From contig NC_081405.1 in NCBI RefSeq assembly GCF_030272615.1, positions 611,999,065-612,063,064 of the forward strand: DNA of 64,000 bases, written 5' to 3'. Positions 23,239 through 35,198 of this stretch are shown piece by piece. Numbering within the stretch: the first letter of the stretch is position 1; every line of letters starts with the position of its first letter. This stretch comes from Cryptomeria japonica (taxonomy: Eukaryota; Streptophyta; Pinopsida; Cupressales; Cupressaceae). Under the pieces are notes generated by a model, which did no database searches, had not been told where the DNA came from, and saw only the letters and a program-made list of their open reading frames with translations. Position numbers and translations under genes: made by a program.

Positions 23239-24480
23239 ATTGATTCCCAAATCATCTGTCAACTTATTGGACATGATTACTCCTGCTATGGAAAAACTTA
23301 CACATACCTAAAAGACAATACCCTACCTCCCGACCTATCAAAAAATCAAAAAAGAAATTTTATTCGCCAATCCTCCCATTTTACTCTTGTCGCGGATACC
23401 CTGTTCAAACGAGGTCTAGACGGTACTCTTTAAATATGTCTTGAACAAGAAGAATCTGAGAAGGCCTTACATGAAGTCCATAACAAAATTTGTGGCACTC
23501 ATTCAAGTGGTCTTACCCTTTCGAAAAAACTCATATGCTTGGGCTATTATTGGCCAACTATGGAACAAGATTCTTTTCAGATAGCTAGAACAAGCAAACA
23601 ATGTCACATCCATGAGAATTTGATTCATACACCAGCACAAGAACTTCTTGCTTTAGCAACATCTTGGCCTTTTTGTCAATGGGGTCTTGATTTGGTAGGA
23701 AAGATAAATCCTTCTTCATCTAATGGTCACAAATTCATCCTAGTAGCTACAAAATATTTTATAAAATGGATTGAGGTTGTACCTCTCACAAACATCACAG
23801 GAAAAGAAATTGTTGCATTTATCTTGAATTACATCATTTGTCGCTATGGAATACCAATGACCATTATCACTGATAATGGACGACCATTCAAGAATCAGGA
23901 TGTATGAGAGCTATGTGAGAAGGTCATAATCCGACACAAATTCTCCACACCATATTATCCATAGGGAAATGGGCAGGCATAAGCATCTAACAAAACTATT
24001 CTGAGAATCCTAAAAAATACAATGAACAATGCTAGAAGAGATTGGCATATTCAACTAAACCCTGCTCTATGAGCCTACCGTACTAGTATCCGCACACCAA
24101 CAGGTGCCACACCTTTCTCTCTTGTATACAAATCAGAAGTCATATTGCTAATCGAAGTAGAGATACCCTCTCTATGTGTATCACTAAAAGGTCTCATCCC
24201 AGATGAAGAACAACAAGTATCTAGATTACAAGAGTTAGAATTGATTCATGAACGAAGACAAAATGCCTTTGATCATTTAAAGGTATATCAGCAAAGAATG
24301 TGTTGGAGTTATAATCACAAGGTTAAACCACGAGTCTTTCAAATTGGAGAACTAGTACTAAAGGAAAATCCATGCAACCAGGTGGATCGAGAAAAGAAAG
24401 GAAAGTTTGAACCAAATTGGTTAGGTCCATTTGTGGTCACAACAGTATTTGGGTCAGGAGCATATCAGCTATCAACATAG
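23239..24480 (+). pseudogene. Nested Gypsy integrase, broken
   Basis: The HHCC-type region precedes GYYWPTMEQD (23539). The core reads CQWGLDLVGKINP (first catalytic Asp) and TIITDNGRPFKNQDV (second Asp), with the third acid expected after the TGA at 23905-23907 in decayed PYYP-GNGQA sequence. The C-terminal segment 24145-24480 has RRQNAFDHLKVYQQRMCWSY and GELVLKENP then FEPNWLGPFVV, typical of the Gypsy integrase tail. No chromodomain is seen. Several stops show that it is inactive. Confidence 0.88.
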
Positions 24481-25826
24481 GACGAAGATCAACTCGAGGA
24501 ACCTATCAATAGCATGCATCTGAAAAAAAATTATGTCTGAAAAAGCAAAAAAATCAAAAATAGTGAAAAATCGGAAAAATCCAAAACAGTGAAAAATCAA
24601 AAAAATCAAAAAAAATCAAAACAGTGAAAAAGCAAAATCCAAAAAAATCAAATATCAGAAAAAGTGCAATAAAAATAGATAGTGAAAACCTAGCAAACAG
24701 GCACTATCTATCTGCTAGCTCTTCCATCTATTAGTTCGAGCATCTTTCCGCTTGCATCCATTCATTTCCCATCAATGCTATCCATCATAAAGCCTTTGTA
24801 CATACGCAGACATCCCAGGTGGCTTCTTGCCATGGTTTGGATCATTGGATATATCATAACGACTTTGTTTCTAGGCTTGGGGCAAAATCCTACACCTAGC
24901 TGGGGGCAAAACTCTTAATCATTTTGAGCTTAACCAAACAAGTAGAACAACAGTTAGACAACTCTTATCAAATGAAAACTGAGACACATCCAACATTGAA
25001 CACGAGATCAAACTATCAACTATCAAGTTATCACAAAATCAATCTAAGCACATCACACACTTTTCAGTGGATGATATCTTTTGGATAATGATTGTAACAT
25101 GATTGTTCAACTTTACTATATTGATTTTCGCTATCATGATTTCTGAGTGACTCCAAGATGTCATTGACTAGAGGAACAAGGAAGGAACGTGACATTTTTC
25201 TTGTCTGTTGTCTGAAAATTAATCATTACTATGTGCAAATTTGTCTCAGGACATGATCATCGGAGTATCATTGAAGACATTTCCAATTTGCATATTGAAA
25301 TGATTAATACTGCCTATTTTACGCAAGCAACACCAGGTCATCTCGGTTCAATTATACCTCGATGCTTGTGCTAACTTGCTATATCAAAATCTAGGAAAAT
25401 AGTGCTTAGGTCATCATGGTTTAATTATACCATCGATGTTTGCACTCACTTCCCACATTTCAAAAGCTCAATGATGACAAAAATGCAAAATAATCTAGTG
25501 ACTGGTTCGGTCATAGCTTTGCATTTTATTGCATTTTAGCTTGCATTTCATTCTTGCATGGGATCCCACATGCTCCTTTTATCCAAGGTTACATCTATCA
25601 CAGGAATCATCAAAGTATCATCACAAGTGTATACACAATCAGAATTATGACTCATCTCTCTCATGATATTATCGACTTAGCCCAAATCTTATGCTATCTC
25701 TCTCAACAGAATCAACAATCAACATATCCAAAAATTTCTACAACTTGATATCAACAAACTGTCAATTCTTTATCTAATCAACCTTATCAAATCAAATCAA
25801 TCAATCAAACTTAATCGATTCTATCA
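24481..25826 (+). other. Nested Gypsy 3' untranslated region
   Basis: 24535-24700 is an A-rich stretch iterating GTGAAAAATC and AAAATCAAAA. The remainder has no coding frame of note. It is long for a Gypsy element, but long 3' regions are known in Tat-like elements. Confidence 0.6.
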
Positions 25827-26071
25827 TGCCTTATACAGGATGAATCCTTCTTGAAACCAGACGCTCTGACCATCGTTGTCTTATATAGGATGTATCCTTC
25901 CTGAAACCAAACGATCTGATTTTGATTCATGTCTTATACAGGATGAATCCTTCCTAAAACCAGACATTCTGATCATGTCTTATACAGGATGAATCCTTTC
26001 TGAAACCAAACGCTTTGATCATCGTTGTCTTGTATAGGATGTATCCTTCCTAAAACCAAACTGAATTTTGA
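25827..26071 (+). repeat. Tandem repeat, five units of about 46-52 bp
   Basis: Units begin near 25827, 25878, 25930, 25976 and 26026, each with TGTCTTATACAGGATGAATC or a variant, followed by CTTCCTGAAACCAGACGCTC. The units alternate between GGATGAATCC and GGATGTATCC forms. It lies about 300 bp before the polypurine tract. Confidence 0.85.
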
Positions 26072-26355
26072 TCATATCAATCTAATCGATCAAGATTTAT
26101 CAATCTTACCAATCTAAGCAATCAAGCTAATAGAAGAACTCGCATTTTCATCAAAACACAGTTGCAGAGATCAAATCAAATCTATCAAGATATCAATTTT
26201 GCAAAAACTCCAAAGATCAATTATCTTAATTGATCTCCTGAGGGGGCATCATCGTACCAGAATTTAGCAATCAAGAGCTGGGGCATCCTATCAAATCAAT
26301 ATCAGCATCAAAATGAGATTATTGTTTGAATCAACGCGTCATCACACCTCGCTTC

Positions 26356-26369
26356 AAAGAGGGGAAAAA
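26356..26369 (+). promoter_or_regulatory. Nested Gypsy polypurine tract
   Basis: The purine run AAAGAGGGGAAAAA directly precedes the TG of the 3' LTR. Confidence 0.85.
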
Positions 26370-27411
26370 TGTATAGACCTAAAAATGGTCTAAAGATAAT
26401 TAATTGAATAAGCAATTATTTAATTAATCCTCCTCCCCAGTTTAATTGAATTCATCAACAATTTGATTAAATCCCCCTTTTTCATCTACTTATTAATAAA
26501 TCTAAGGATTTATTTAATAGGTTCATTTCAATGATCCCCTTTGATTAATTAATTCTTCTCCATCAAAATCATTTCTTCTAATCCTCTAATTAATTAAAAC
26601 AAATCAAATTCATGAGTTGTTGAAATTAATTAGCCTTTTCTTATTATTTTAATTTAATTCAAATTCTCCTAACTTTTAACCACCTAACCTAACCATTCCT
26701 AAACCTAACCCATTCTACCTACCCACATGTTCCCTTTCATTCAACCTCTTCTAGAAGCTTTGTGGCACTTGTCACTAAGTGTTCCTTTTAATCCAACCTC
26801 TTCTAGAAGCCTCTTGACACTTGTCACCATAGAGATGACAGTTGTTCCCTTTAATCCAACCCCTTTGCCAACCTCCTCCAATTTAACCATTGATATCTTC
26901 AAATCAATCTTGACCGTTGATTCTTGCCACCTCACCCCTAGCCTTGGGAAATCCTATAAATAGACCTCATTTTGGAGCACAAAAGGTCCCAATTCATATC
27001 ATTTTTGCATCCCGATTGATTCATCTCATTTGCATTCAAGCATTGTTACTATAGGCATCTAGGTTCTAGTTTATCATTTCAAGCATTGTTATCATGTTCA
27101 ATTTTAGCTTAATCGATCTTCATTCTAGCCTATTTTCTAGAATAATCATGAAATCATGTAGCTTAATCATGCTATCATTGCTAGATTATGCATCTTCATC
27201 ATTTAAATCCTCCATTTAAGTGTAGTCAAGTCACTGGAATTTGCATAACCAGATCTGAGAGCAAAATTCATACTCGCATTTACTAGGAGGCAATAGATCG
27301 ATTAGCTATGATTTTATCTTTCGTTGATTAATTTTCTAACCATTGCTTGTAATGATTTATTGAGTGTTTTGTGTTGCAGCTGCAGGTATAATAGGTACAC
27401 ACTTCATAGAC
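26370..27411 (+). repeat. Nested Gypsy 3' LTR
   Basis: TGTATAGACCTAAAAATGG start; end at TTCATAGAC(A). About 1.04 kb. The U3 half has TTAATTAA-type runs, and the promoter core is at 26955. Its first 80 bases match the 5' remnant. It resembles, in diverged form, the outer Gypsy LTR at 13472-14940. Confidence 0.88.
26955..26963 (+). promoter_or_regulatory. LTR TATA box of the nested Gypsy
   Basis: TATAAATAG within CCTATAAATAGACC; same core as in the other two related LTRs. Confidence 0.7.
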
Positions 27412-27416
27412 ACGAC

Positions 27417-28736
27417 AAAAGCAGTGCTTACTGCTTCTCTCCATAAGATATGTGGAATATCCTTCTGTATCATCAGAGTCCTCGCACAATCAATTAGATT
27501 TGTGTTCCTTCTTTCAGCAACCCCATTCTCCTAAGGTGTTCTCGATGCAGACATCTATCTCATAATCCCTTGTTCTTCACAATAATTTATGAAATTTTAA
27601 GAGGTGAACTCTCCTCCTCTATCTGATCTCAAACATTTCAGACTCTTACCGGTTCCTCTCTCCACTCGAGCCTTGAAGACTTTGAACATGTGAAAGGCTT
27701 CAAACTTCTCTTTCAAGAATACAGCCCACATCATTCTTGAGAAGTCATCTATAAACAACATGAAATACTTGTCCCCATAGAAACTCTTGGTCCTCATAGG
27801 ACCACACAAGTATGTATGAACTAAGTCCAACACATTCTCAGATGAATAATATTTGCTATTGAAACTAGATCTGGTCAACTTTCCTAGTTGGCATTCTTTG
27901 CACATAGCATTTTCAGGTTTCATAATATCAGGCATACCTCTGACAGACTTCATTTTACTGACTTTTGCTATGCTATCAAAATTAACATGACACGGTCTTT
28001 TGTGCCACAGCCAACTGTCTTCTACCTTTGCCATTAGATAACTACCTACAATGGTGTCTAGGTAGAATAGATTACCTCTAGTTTGTTTATCGGTAGCAAT
28101 CAAACTTCCTAATTTATCATTTATTTTGCATATTCCTTTATTGAATTCTAACCGGTAACCCTTATTGTTAAGTTGTGCAGCACTCAACAGACTATACTTT
28201 AGCCCTTCTACCCAGTAAAAATCATCACAATTGGTTTTATCATTTAGGGATATAGATCCCTTACCTTTTATTGCACAAGGAGCATTGTTGCCAAATCTTA
28301 CCAATCCTCCATCACAATCTTCCATGCTGAGGAATTTATTTTTGTCACCGGTCATGTGGTGAGTGCAACCACTGTCAATTACCCAGTCTCCACACCGGTT
28401 TGAACTAGAGATCAGTGACATATCACTTTCCTTAGTGTTATCTTCCTTTACCACTACTAATGCAATTTCATCTCCATCAGATCCTTTTGATTCTTTATCA
28501 GTAACTCCTTCTGCAAGATAATACTCCTTCTTGCTCTTGTCTTTGTATCTTCTAAAGTTATCCTTCCTATCATTATCAGGACATCTGGATGCAATATGAC
28601 CTATTCTATTGCAAGAGAAACACTTCAAGGGGATCTTACCTTTATACTTTCCTTTTCCTCTTGGCAACCTTCCTGCTAATAGAGCTTCTATCTCACCTTG
28701 TTCTTGTTCTTCTAGATAACAGGTTGTCATGTTCAT
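27417..28736 (-). pseudogene. Copia 2 nucleocapsid, protease and integrase N-terminal part
   Basis: A 379-codon minus-strand frame (28736-27597) contains an intact zinc knuckle CFSCNRIGHIASRCP, an acidic spacer, the protease active site WVIDSGCTHHMTGD, the pre-integrase zinc motif (LWHKRPCHVNFDSI and CKECQLGK) and the first half of the integrase core. The first catalytic Asp is replaced: VHTYLCGP against NTDLCGP in Copia 1. The second is present in LRSDRGGEFTS, after which a TAA stops the frame (27597-27599). Decayed sequence to 27417 ends in LWREAVSTA where the nested Gypsy inserted. The N-terminal overlap with the Gag frame at 28693-28736 marks a frameshift. Confidence 0.9.
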
Positions 28737-29436
28737 GAGAATGACTAGTTCTTGTAGTAGAACTATTTCTGGTTCTTTTTCTTCTCCTTGTTGATGCAGA
28801 CATCATGGAAGCTTTGAAGGCAGCATCAATCTTTGGCATACTGTTATCATAGTTGCTTAGTTCAAAGGCAATTAACTTACTGATCAGTGAGTCAAGTGAA
28901 ACACTCACTGTTCCCAAAGATCTGAGTTTTTGAATTGCAAAAACCCTTATGGCATATTGTGGTAGAAAGGTTTTCAAGATTTTGCTGACCACATCATCTT
29001 CTTCAAGCTTTCCTCTAGCACTTTTTATGGAATTTACCACATCCTTTATTCCTTTGCTGTAATATTCTATATTTTCTCCTTCTTGCATCTTCATCTCATC
29101 AAATTTGCCTCTTAAGTTGTCCACCTTAGCCTTTTGTACATGAGGATCTCCTCCATAAACATTCTTCAACTTATTCCACATCTCATAGGCTATTTTCAGA
29201 TCTTGAACCTCAACATACTCATTATCAAATAGAGTGCTAGCAATCACATCCATAATTGCAATGTTGTCTTTCCTTTCTTTGATCTGATCTGCAATGAGAA
29301 CCCTTGTAGGTTCATTGTACTCTATGATTACATGATTCCAGTATTGATCTCCAAGGGTTCTTAGGTAGAGCTTCATTCTACCACACCATAAAGTGTAATT
29401 CTCTTTAGAGAACTTAGGGCCCTCCTTTTGCATCAT
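28693..29436 (-). pseudogene. Copia 2 Gag, capsid part
   Basis: A 247-codon minus-strand frame starting MMQKEGPKFSKENYTLWCGR, homologous to Copia 1 Gag (MMKREGPKFNRDNFKIW). It has the conserved MWNKLKNVYGGDPHVQKAK block and ILKTFLPQYAIRVFAIQKL. It lies about 50 bases inside the primer site, as expected. A frame change near 28700 separates it from the zinc knuckle. The protein would form the particle shell. Confidence 0.88.
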
Positions 29437-29484
29437 CTTGGATCTTTCCTTAAGATGATAAGATCTTCTGAAACTAAGGACCAG

Positions 29485-29497
29485 AGCTCTGATACCA
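29485..29497 (-). promoter_or_regulatory. Copia 2 primer-binding site
   Basis: Minus-strand TTGGTATCAGAGC, an exact match to the complement of the initiator Met tRNA 3' end, two bases inside the 5' LTR. Confidence 0.9.
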
Positions 29498-29499
29498 AT

Positions 29500-31091
29500 T
29501 GTTGGTCCCTACCAGTGACTGAGAGGGAGGGTTAATCAGTCACCTACCGATTTTACAGAATTAAAACCCTTTTACTCAAGTCTGCATTAACCTAACATTT
29601 ATCAACACAAACAGTTATTACAGGATAACATGCATGCATGAAAAGATACACAATAACACCAAGAATTATCTCATGGAAACCCAAATGGGAGAAACCCACA
29701 GTGTGAGTGGAAGCTCACAAAATTTGTACTCTTCTAGAGCACGCCCGGTGAGGAGCCATCCCTATTAAGAGATTATAAAGACACTGTTAAGTGCCACCCG
29801 GTTAAGGGATTTTCTTTAAGGCCTATTAGAGCCTTTACCCTGTTAGAGGTAGCCTTGTTAAAGGACTTAGGATCATCAATTAAGATGTCACCCGATTAAG
29901 GGATTTTATAAAGGGACCTGTTAAAGTCCACCCAGTTAAGGGATTTTATTGTTGTATTTATTAGAAAATAATAGAGAGAATGATATGATATAATAGCTAC
30001 TCTTAACTTAATCATATACAAATGAAGCTCTTCGGTTTGACCACCGGTTACACTTGCTCTGCATCACACTTGCTTTGCACTCTTCTGGTGCTTTGCATTC
30101 TTTCTCTACTCTTCGCACTATCTGATCTCTACACACGATCTTTACCACTCTGCTATTCACTTAGCAGTTCTGCCCTCTTCTCATCTTACTGGATCGCTTG
30201 TCCTCAGAATTGCACTTTGCAATTTTTATGATCAAACTTTATGGTTTTCACTAGAGACCTTTATACAAAACTCAATAGATTTGAAATTTAAAACTTTCCA
30301 AATCTTCTCTCACTCTCTATGTGTGCTCTCCATCAATCTCGCCAACAACTCATCCTTAACTGCCTATGCAACTCATAATTTCACCAACCTTTGGGTTGTG
30401 TTCTGTCTTTTTAATGCAAACTGGAAAGTCTGTACAAATCTCACCTTAACTGATTGTTAATTGCAGTATACTTCACTATCTGTTTGTTTCATGATATCTC
30501 ACCATGACTGACTCACCTTTGGTCATCGCATCCAGCTTACCGGTTACTGCTCCGAGATTCCCGGAGGATATCATCCTTCAACCTGTATCACCGGTTCACT
30601 GGTGTAACTCTATTATCTTCTGCCACGGGTCACTGATCACTAAGCAAACTGATCACTTGTCTCTCTAGAGAGCTCTGGTCATGCATAAGACTACTAAACT
30701 TCAGTCTAAGTCAACTCCTATGACCGCATCATCATGTCAACTACTTCATATGGTGACTACTTCTTTATCCGATGGGAGTCCTATTGTTTCTTATCCAAAC
30801 ATCCTTCAGCATACCAGTTGTCAGTTGACACTACTCCACTAACTCACTTGTCAGTTGGAAACAATGCACTGCTAGCATATCACTTATCGGTCTGCAGTTC
30901 TTGCACAAGTCAATACTAACTTGTGTACCGGTGACTCCAAAGGTCTTTGTGCTGAAAGACATTTCCTCACTTACCGGTGAATATAAAAGAATCTCATTAG
31001 GTGTGCAACAATAACAGTACTTGCACAAACATCTCTTACACCGATAACCATCCTATACCGGTTGACATCAATGATAATCACAATGTCAACA
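29500..31091 (-). repeat. Copia 2 5' LTR, full length
   Basis: Plus-strand ends TGTTGGTCCC and AATGTCAACA, 1592 bases. It has the same iterated CACCCGGTTAAGGG words as its partner. The central 720 bases (about 30070-30785), rich in TGCTTTGCACTCTTC-like sequence, are missing from the 3' LTR. Confidence 0.92.
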
Positions 31092-31096
31092 GACTA
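31092..31096. repeat. Right target-site duplication of Copia 2 (GACTA)
   Basis: Pairs with CACTA at 18680-18684; four of five bases agree. Confidence 0.7.
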
Positions 31097-32267
31097 TATG
31101 ATCTGGTTTTATAATAATATCAATGACACCATATTCTAATATATAAGTATAAGAATTATAAATATATGTATATCATATTATCTACGAAAAGCTAAAGATC
31201 GAATAAAAATAATAAAATTTAATGTAGTTGAATTCAAATAAAAACAAAGGTATTACAGAAAAATCTTTAATAAGGTTATATATTTATTTATAATATAAAT
31301 ATATTATATATTTGATTCATCTATTCTTAGATTACATTCTCTATACAATAAAACTGTAATCATATAATAATATAGTTTACCTTTATTTCCATTATTATCG
31401 TTATTTGGTGACTAAGAAGAATTCATCTAGATTAGCCCAATAACGTGGAGCTTAGATCTTTGATAGGGAAAGCCCCAATAACATCTCAAGGTGACAAACC
31501 AAGCCCAAACAAGCCAACCACTAGATAACACAAGGTGAAGAGAATTAATCTCAAGATATACATGACATGAACCCAAATCCCTTAAGGAACTATGTCACCC
31601 CTTCAAACCCAATAATATTAATTTTACTTATTAGTTTATATTAATAGAATGAATTAACCAATAGGCTTTGTTTTAAGTGGACTTGCTCCACTACATCTTC
31701 TCGTGAATATTGTCTCACGCCCGAAAATAGACTTTTCAAACAAATTTGACAGAAAACAATTAAAAATTGAGAGAAAAATTGTTTTACATGGAATACAGGT
31801 AAATTCCATTCGTTGTTTTGTAAGTGTTCATCCCTCAGTGCATTTATTAACGCACTATTGAACTACCACATGACCGATATTCATACGGTTTTCATGTTTT
31901 CACTCTGGAAACACAACCCAGAAAAAAACTATTTAATGAATTCTTAATATAGAAACAATAAATTTGAAGTTCAAGATTAATAGGAATTCTTTCCAGAATG
32001 TGCAATAAACGGTTACCCTTGATTAAAATGAGAGCGAGTAAATTATTTTTTATTTAATATTTTTTTGTGTCTTCCCCAAATGGGTGAAGAGTTTGTGCAC
32101 CCCCATAAAACTTCTATGTTTGTTTTTCACATTTGGAAGTTATTTGACATTAATGTAAATATTTTATATAATTAATATTAAAAATATAAAAAATTAATCA
32201 TGACATAAAATATAATTGTTATATTTAAATTATTACTTCAAATTTTCTTATATTTAATTTTTGTACA
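31097..32267. other. AT-rich intergenic DNA
   Basis: No gene or element recognised. Contains many TATA/ATAAT runs. Confidence 0.5.
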
Positions 32268-32314
32268 TCTATTCATCACTTAATTTATATATATAAATAT
32301 ATATTAAAGGCAAA

Positions 32315-32328
32315 GGTGGCAAGCCACC
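32315..32328 (-). other. Terminal hairpin of LINE 1
   Basis: The minus strand reads GGTGGCTTGCCACC: a 5-bp stem with a CTTG loop (or 6 bp with a 2-base loop), followed by TTTGCCTTTAATA near the 3' end. Terminal hairpins can act as the RT recognition site in LINEs; that role is inferred here. Confidence 0.5.
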
Positions 32329-32999
32329 AAAATATATAAATATAATAATAAGAAGGATTACAAAAAATGGGTTTAGAGAGCATACTGAGAGGAAAGAACC
32401 AGTAAGAAAATCTCCAGTTATAGCTCAAGACTATAAAATAAATACCCTAAACTAATAGCCTGGAATATCCTAATACAGTCTAAATATCAAGCTCATCCCG
32501 AGCTTGCCTGAATAACATAGTAAATGTTGAATAACAAAATACCAATCACGCTATGATTGAAAGGCCTAGAAGGCTACAACTGACCCAAGATCAGATATTT
32601 GATCTTGTACAAAAAGGGGACCATGGTTCCAGTCACTGAAAGCCAAGATTGAGAGGTGGCTCAGATGAGAGCTCCCTAATGAAAGGTGACATGGAATAGA
32701 GTATGCAGTACTAGGCATTGTGGACCCCTGTATTTAGCCAAAAAATGGAATAGAGATGATCGTATGTGGCATTGGCCCCTAAAAACACTCGAGCAATTAT
32801 GAAGTTGAAACCTTGTGTCAAGGTCGGATCTGCCATTGGGAGAAGGGAGCACTACCAACGAGTCGAGAGATGTTGGCTGCAAAACATTCTCACCATGAAG
32901 TTGGACTCCATAAAGTACAATCTGTAAACCAACACCTTGTTCGAGAACCATAACCCTATTCGAGCCAAAATACAAAATCTTGAACCATATGTACTAAAA

Positions 33000-34089
33000 C
33001 TATTATATAGGTCGAAACAGGTTTTTACTTAGCGAACAAAATTGATTCATGTTCCATCAAAATTTGTTAACCCTATTTTCCATTGGTAGAACCCATGGAG
33101 GGTTCAGTCTCCATAGGCGTAGGAAATGACCCCATGTAGCCATGTGGGTCAATATCAACATGTTTGTATAGAACCCTTAACCCCCAAAATTTGGAGATAG
33201 CATTTGACACTAGATACTAACCTAGAATTGCAGCATTTTCCTTGAGCCAATTCTGAAATGGTGCAGAGGAGGAGTATCTTAGTCCATTGATAATGCAAAG
33301 AAATATTGCTTTGTCCATTGAGACTTGCAAGATTTCAACCCTATCAAGAAACCCACCAACCAATTGGTAACCATCAAGCAGATTGTAGGTAGTAATTTCT
33401 TGATCCAACTCCTCCCAAGTGAAATAGTCAGGTTGAACAAAAGAGCCAACTATGAATTATGTAAATTCATTGGACCAAGAAAGGTCCATGACTATGGAGG
33501 CTAGTCTGGACACAACCCATGATGATGGAGCAAATTGGTTATCCTATAATCACTCCTCACCTAGTAGTGCAGTGAAATCTCTCTCCACTCTTGAGAAAGG
33601 GATAACAAGATTCTCCCTTAAGTTGAGTTGGTTCACACCATTAGGATAGATCTTATGAAACCTTCCTTGCATCACAATTTTTAATGTCATTGATGGGGAA
33701 GACACGAGCTAATTCGAATGCTCTAGTAATGAGAAACAGTTGTTTGAAGTTGGAATAAATAAGGAAGGACACAAGGAAGATTTCAGATCTTGATCCATGA
33801 ATGTAGCCATTATCAAATGATATCTTGGAACTGGAGGCTACCAACGTGTCGTCCTTTTAGGAAAATAACATGTCGTATCTATTCCCAATCACAGCTAAAT
33901 TCATGTGGACATGATCAAAAAAGCCCATCCGCAGCCACCAAAAAAGGCAACCTGAAGCGAAACTCGTATGGAGATACAAGTAATCATGTGCAATATTAAT
34001 GTGAGCATGTTGGAAGGACAACTATCATTCATGTTGAGGAACCCCCGACAAGGTCCATGCTGCAAAACAATTAGCTATATCTACCAATT
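33000..34089 (-). pseudogene. LINE 1 downstream coding-like segment after RNase H, decayed
   Basis: Past the RNase H the minus strand still shows protein-like sequence broken by a few stops. In one frame from about 33660 to 33217: GRFHKIYPNGVNQLNL, then ENLVIPFSRVERDFTALLGE, and after stops PDYFTWEELDQEITTYNLLD, GGFLDRVEILQVSMDKAIFL and FQNWLKENAAILG. No family is recognised. It could be a third LINE ORF, a transduced host exon or a second fragment. The position matches the post-RNase H ORFs of the other two LINEs, though I see no obvious sequence identity between them. Confidence 0.4.
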
Positions 34090-34169
34090 TAGAAAATTAT
34101 CATAGTGTGGTATCGTATTAGATGGTCTCCTCCATTTTTATCAGAGCTTGCAAATCTCAAAGAGTATGT

Positions 34170-34620
34170 AGATATTCTTGAGTGTAAATTATTTCTCCTT
34201 GTTCCAATAAACATCCTTGGTTTGCCAAAAAATCTGCGAGTTGGCTTCTCTATAGCAGTGGGTGAATGAGAAGTCATCAAACTGTAATAGGAGTCTTTAA
34301 CTTCTTGAATGACGTAAAGTATTTTCCAATTACCCTTTTCAGTATTGGGGACAGTAAGAGCCAAAATAGTAATTATGGTGTCCCCCTCAATTCAGATTTT
34401 CTTCAACTTACTACTAATGGCCAACCCAATCCCTTGTAGGAGGACCTATGCTTTAGCAACATTGTTGGTGTCATCTACTAGTCTTGCCATGCCACATTTT
34501 AGAACTGATCCCTGATGATCTTTGATGACAAAACCAATCCTTGAAATCCCTAGATTTCCTTTGGAGGCACCATCAAAATTGATTTTATGGAAACCCTAAT
34601 CTGGAGGCTTCCATTTGATC
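34170..34620 (-). pseudogene. LINE 1 RNase H domain
   Basis: The minus strand reads HKINFDGASKGNLGISRIG (first catalytic Asp), then DDTNNVAKA where the second catalytic Glu should be, and ends FTHCYREANSQIFWQTKDV, the degraded last motif. At least one stop is present. It is a type I RNase H as found at the C-terminus of plant L1 ORF2 and would degrade RNA in hybrids. Confidence 0.75.
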
Positions 34621-35198
34621 TCTTTTCTATTGATGTATTTTGGAGTATTTGACATTAGACTACCCTTGAATGGAAGGGATATAGAAGTCCAATCTGCAAG
34701 AACTTGATTATCCCATGAAGTAAATGTTGAATGCAATTTTTTCTTTTTAGCCACTTGTGAGTTAACTTCTTCTGAGATCGAGGATTCAATCCTATAGATG
34801 ACATCTGAAATGCTACTAAATTATTTCCTAAAAATTCTCTTATTCCTTTCCCACCAGATATTCCAAATGAGGATAGTAGGAGCAATGACCCATATACAGG
34901 TAAAAAAGAATTTGTGAATAACAATGGCCAAAAATCGAAGAGATCCAATGTCATCTTGGAGAGGAGCTAAACAACAAAGTTTTGATTGGATCTATTTCCA
35001 TCATTCTTGAACGAAGGGGTAGTTTAAAAGTAAATGGTTTTCTAACTCCAATATCTCATTACACATGACACAATTGAAAGGCCGAGCTATGTGCAAAAGT
35101 GCTAATCTATCAATGGTTAAGATCTTCCCCTTCAAAGCTAGCCATGAAAATGTTCCATCCTTTTGAAGTCCATCTCTCGACCAAAAAAAGATAAATCT

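Larger units (their letters stand above)
21945..27411 (+). mobile_element. Nested Tat-like Ty3/Gypsy element, internally deleted
   Basis: It starts with an 80-bp LTR remnant matching the start of the 3' LTR at 26370, followed by a pre-RT linker, an RNase H of the extra (second) kind, integrase, a 3' untranslated region, polypurine tract and full LTR. Gag, protease and almost all RT are missing. Flanks are ACAAC (21940-21944) and ACGAC (27412-27416), an imperfect 5-bp duplication inside the Copia 2 integrase. An alternative end at 27412 (terminal CA) would change the duplication by one base. The chimeric Copia/Gypsy junctions on both sides establish the nesting. Confidence 0.9.
18685..31091 (-). 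mobile_element. Copia 2: Ty1/Copia element on the minus strand, interrupted by a Gypsy
   Basis: On the minus strand: 5' LTR (31091-29500), Met-tRNA primer site, Gag (29436-28693), nucleocapsid/protease/integrase (28736-27597 and decayed to 27417), then a nested Gypsy (27411-21945), then the integrase C-terminus (21944-21657), RT and RNase H (to 20045), polypurine tract and 3' LTR (19554-18685). Flanking bases are CACTA on the left and GACTA on the right, a 5-bp target duplication with one mismatch. Protein sequence is close to Copia 1 throughout, so the two belong to related families with different LTRs. Confidence 0.93.
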
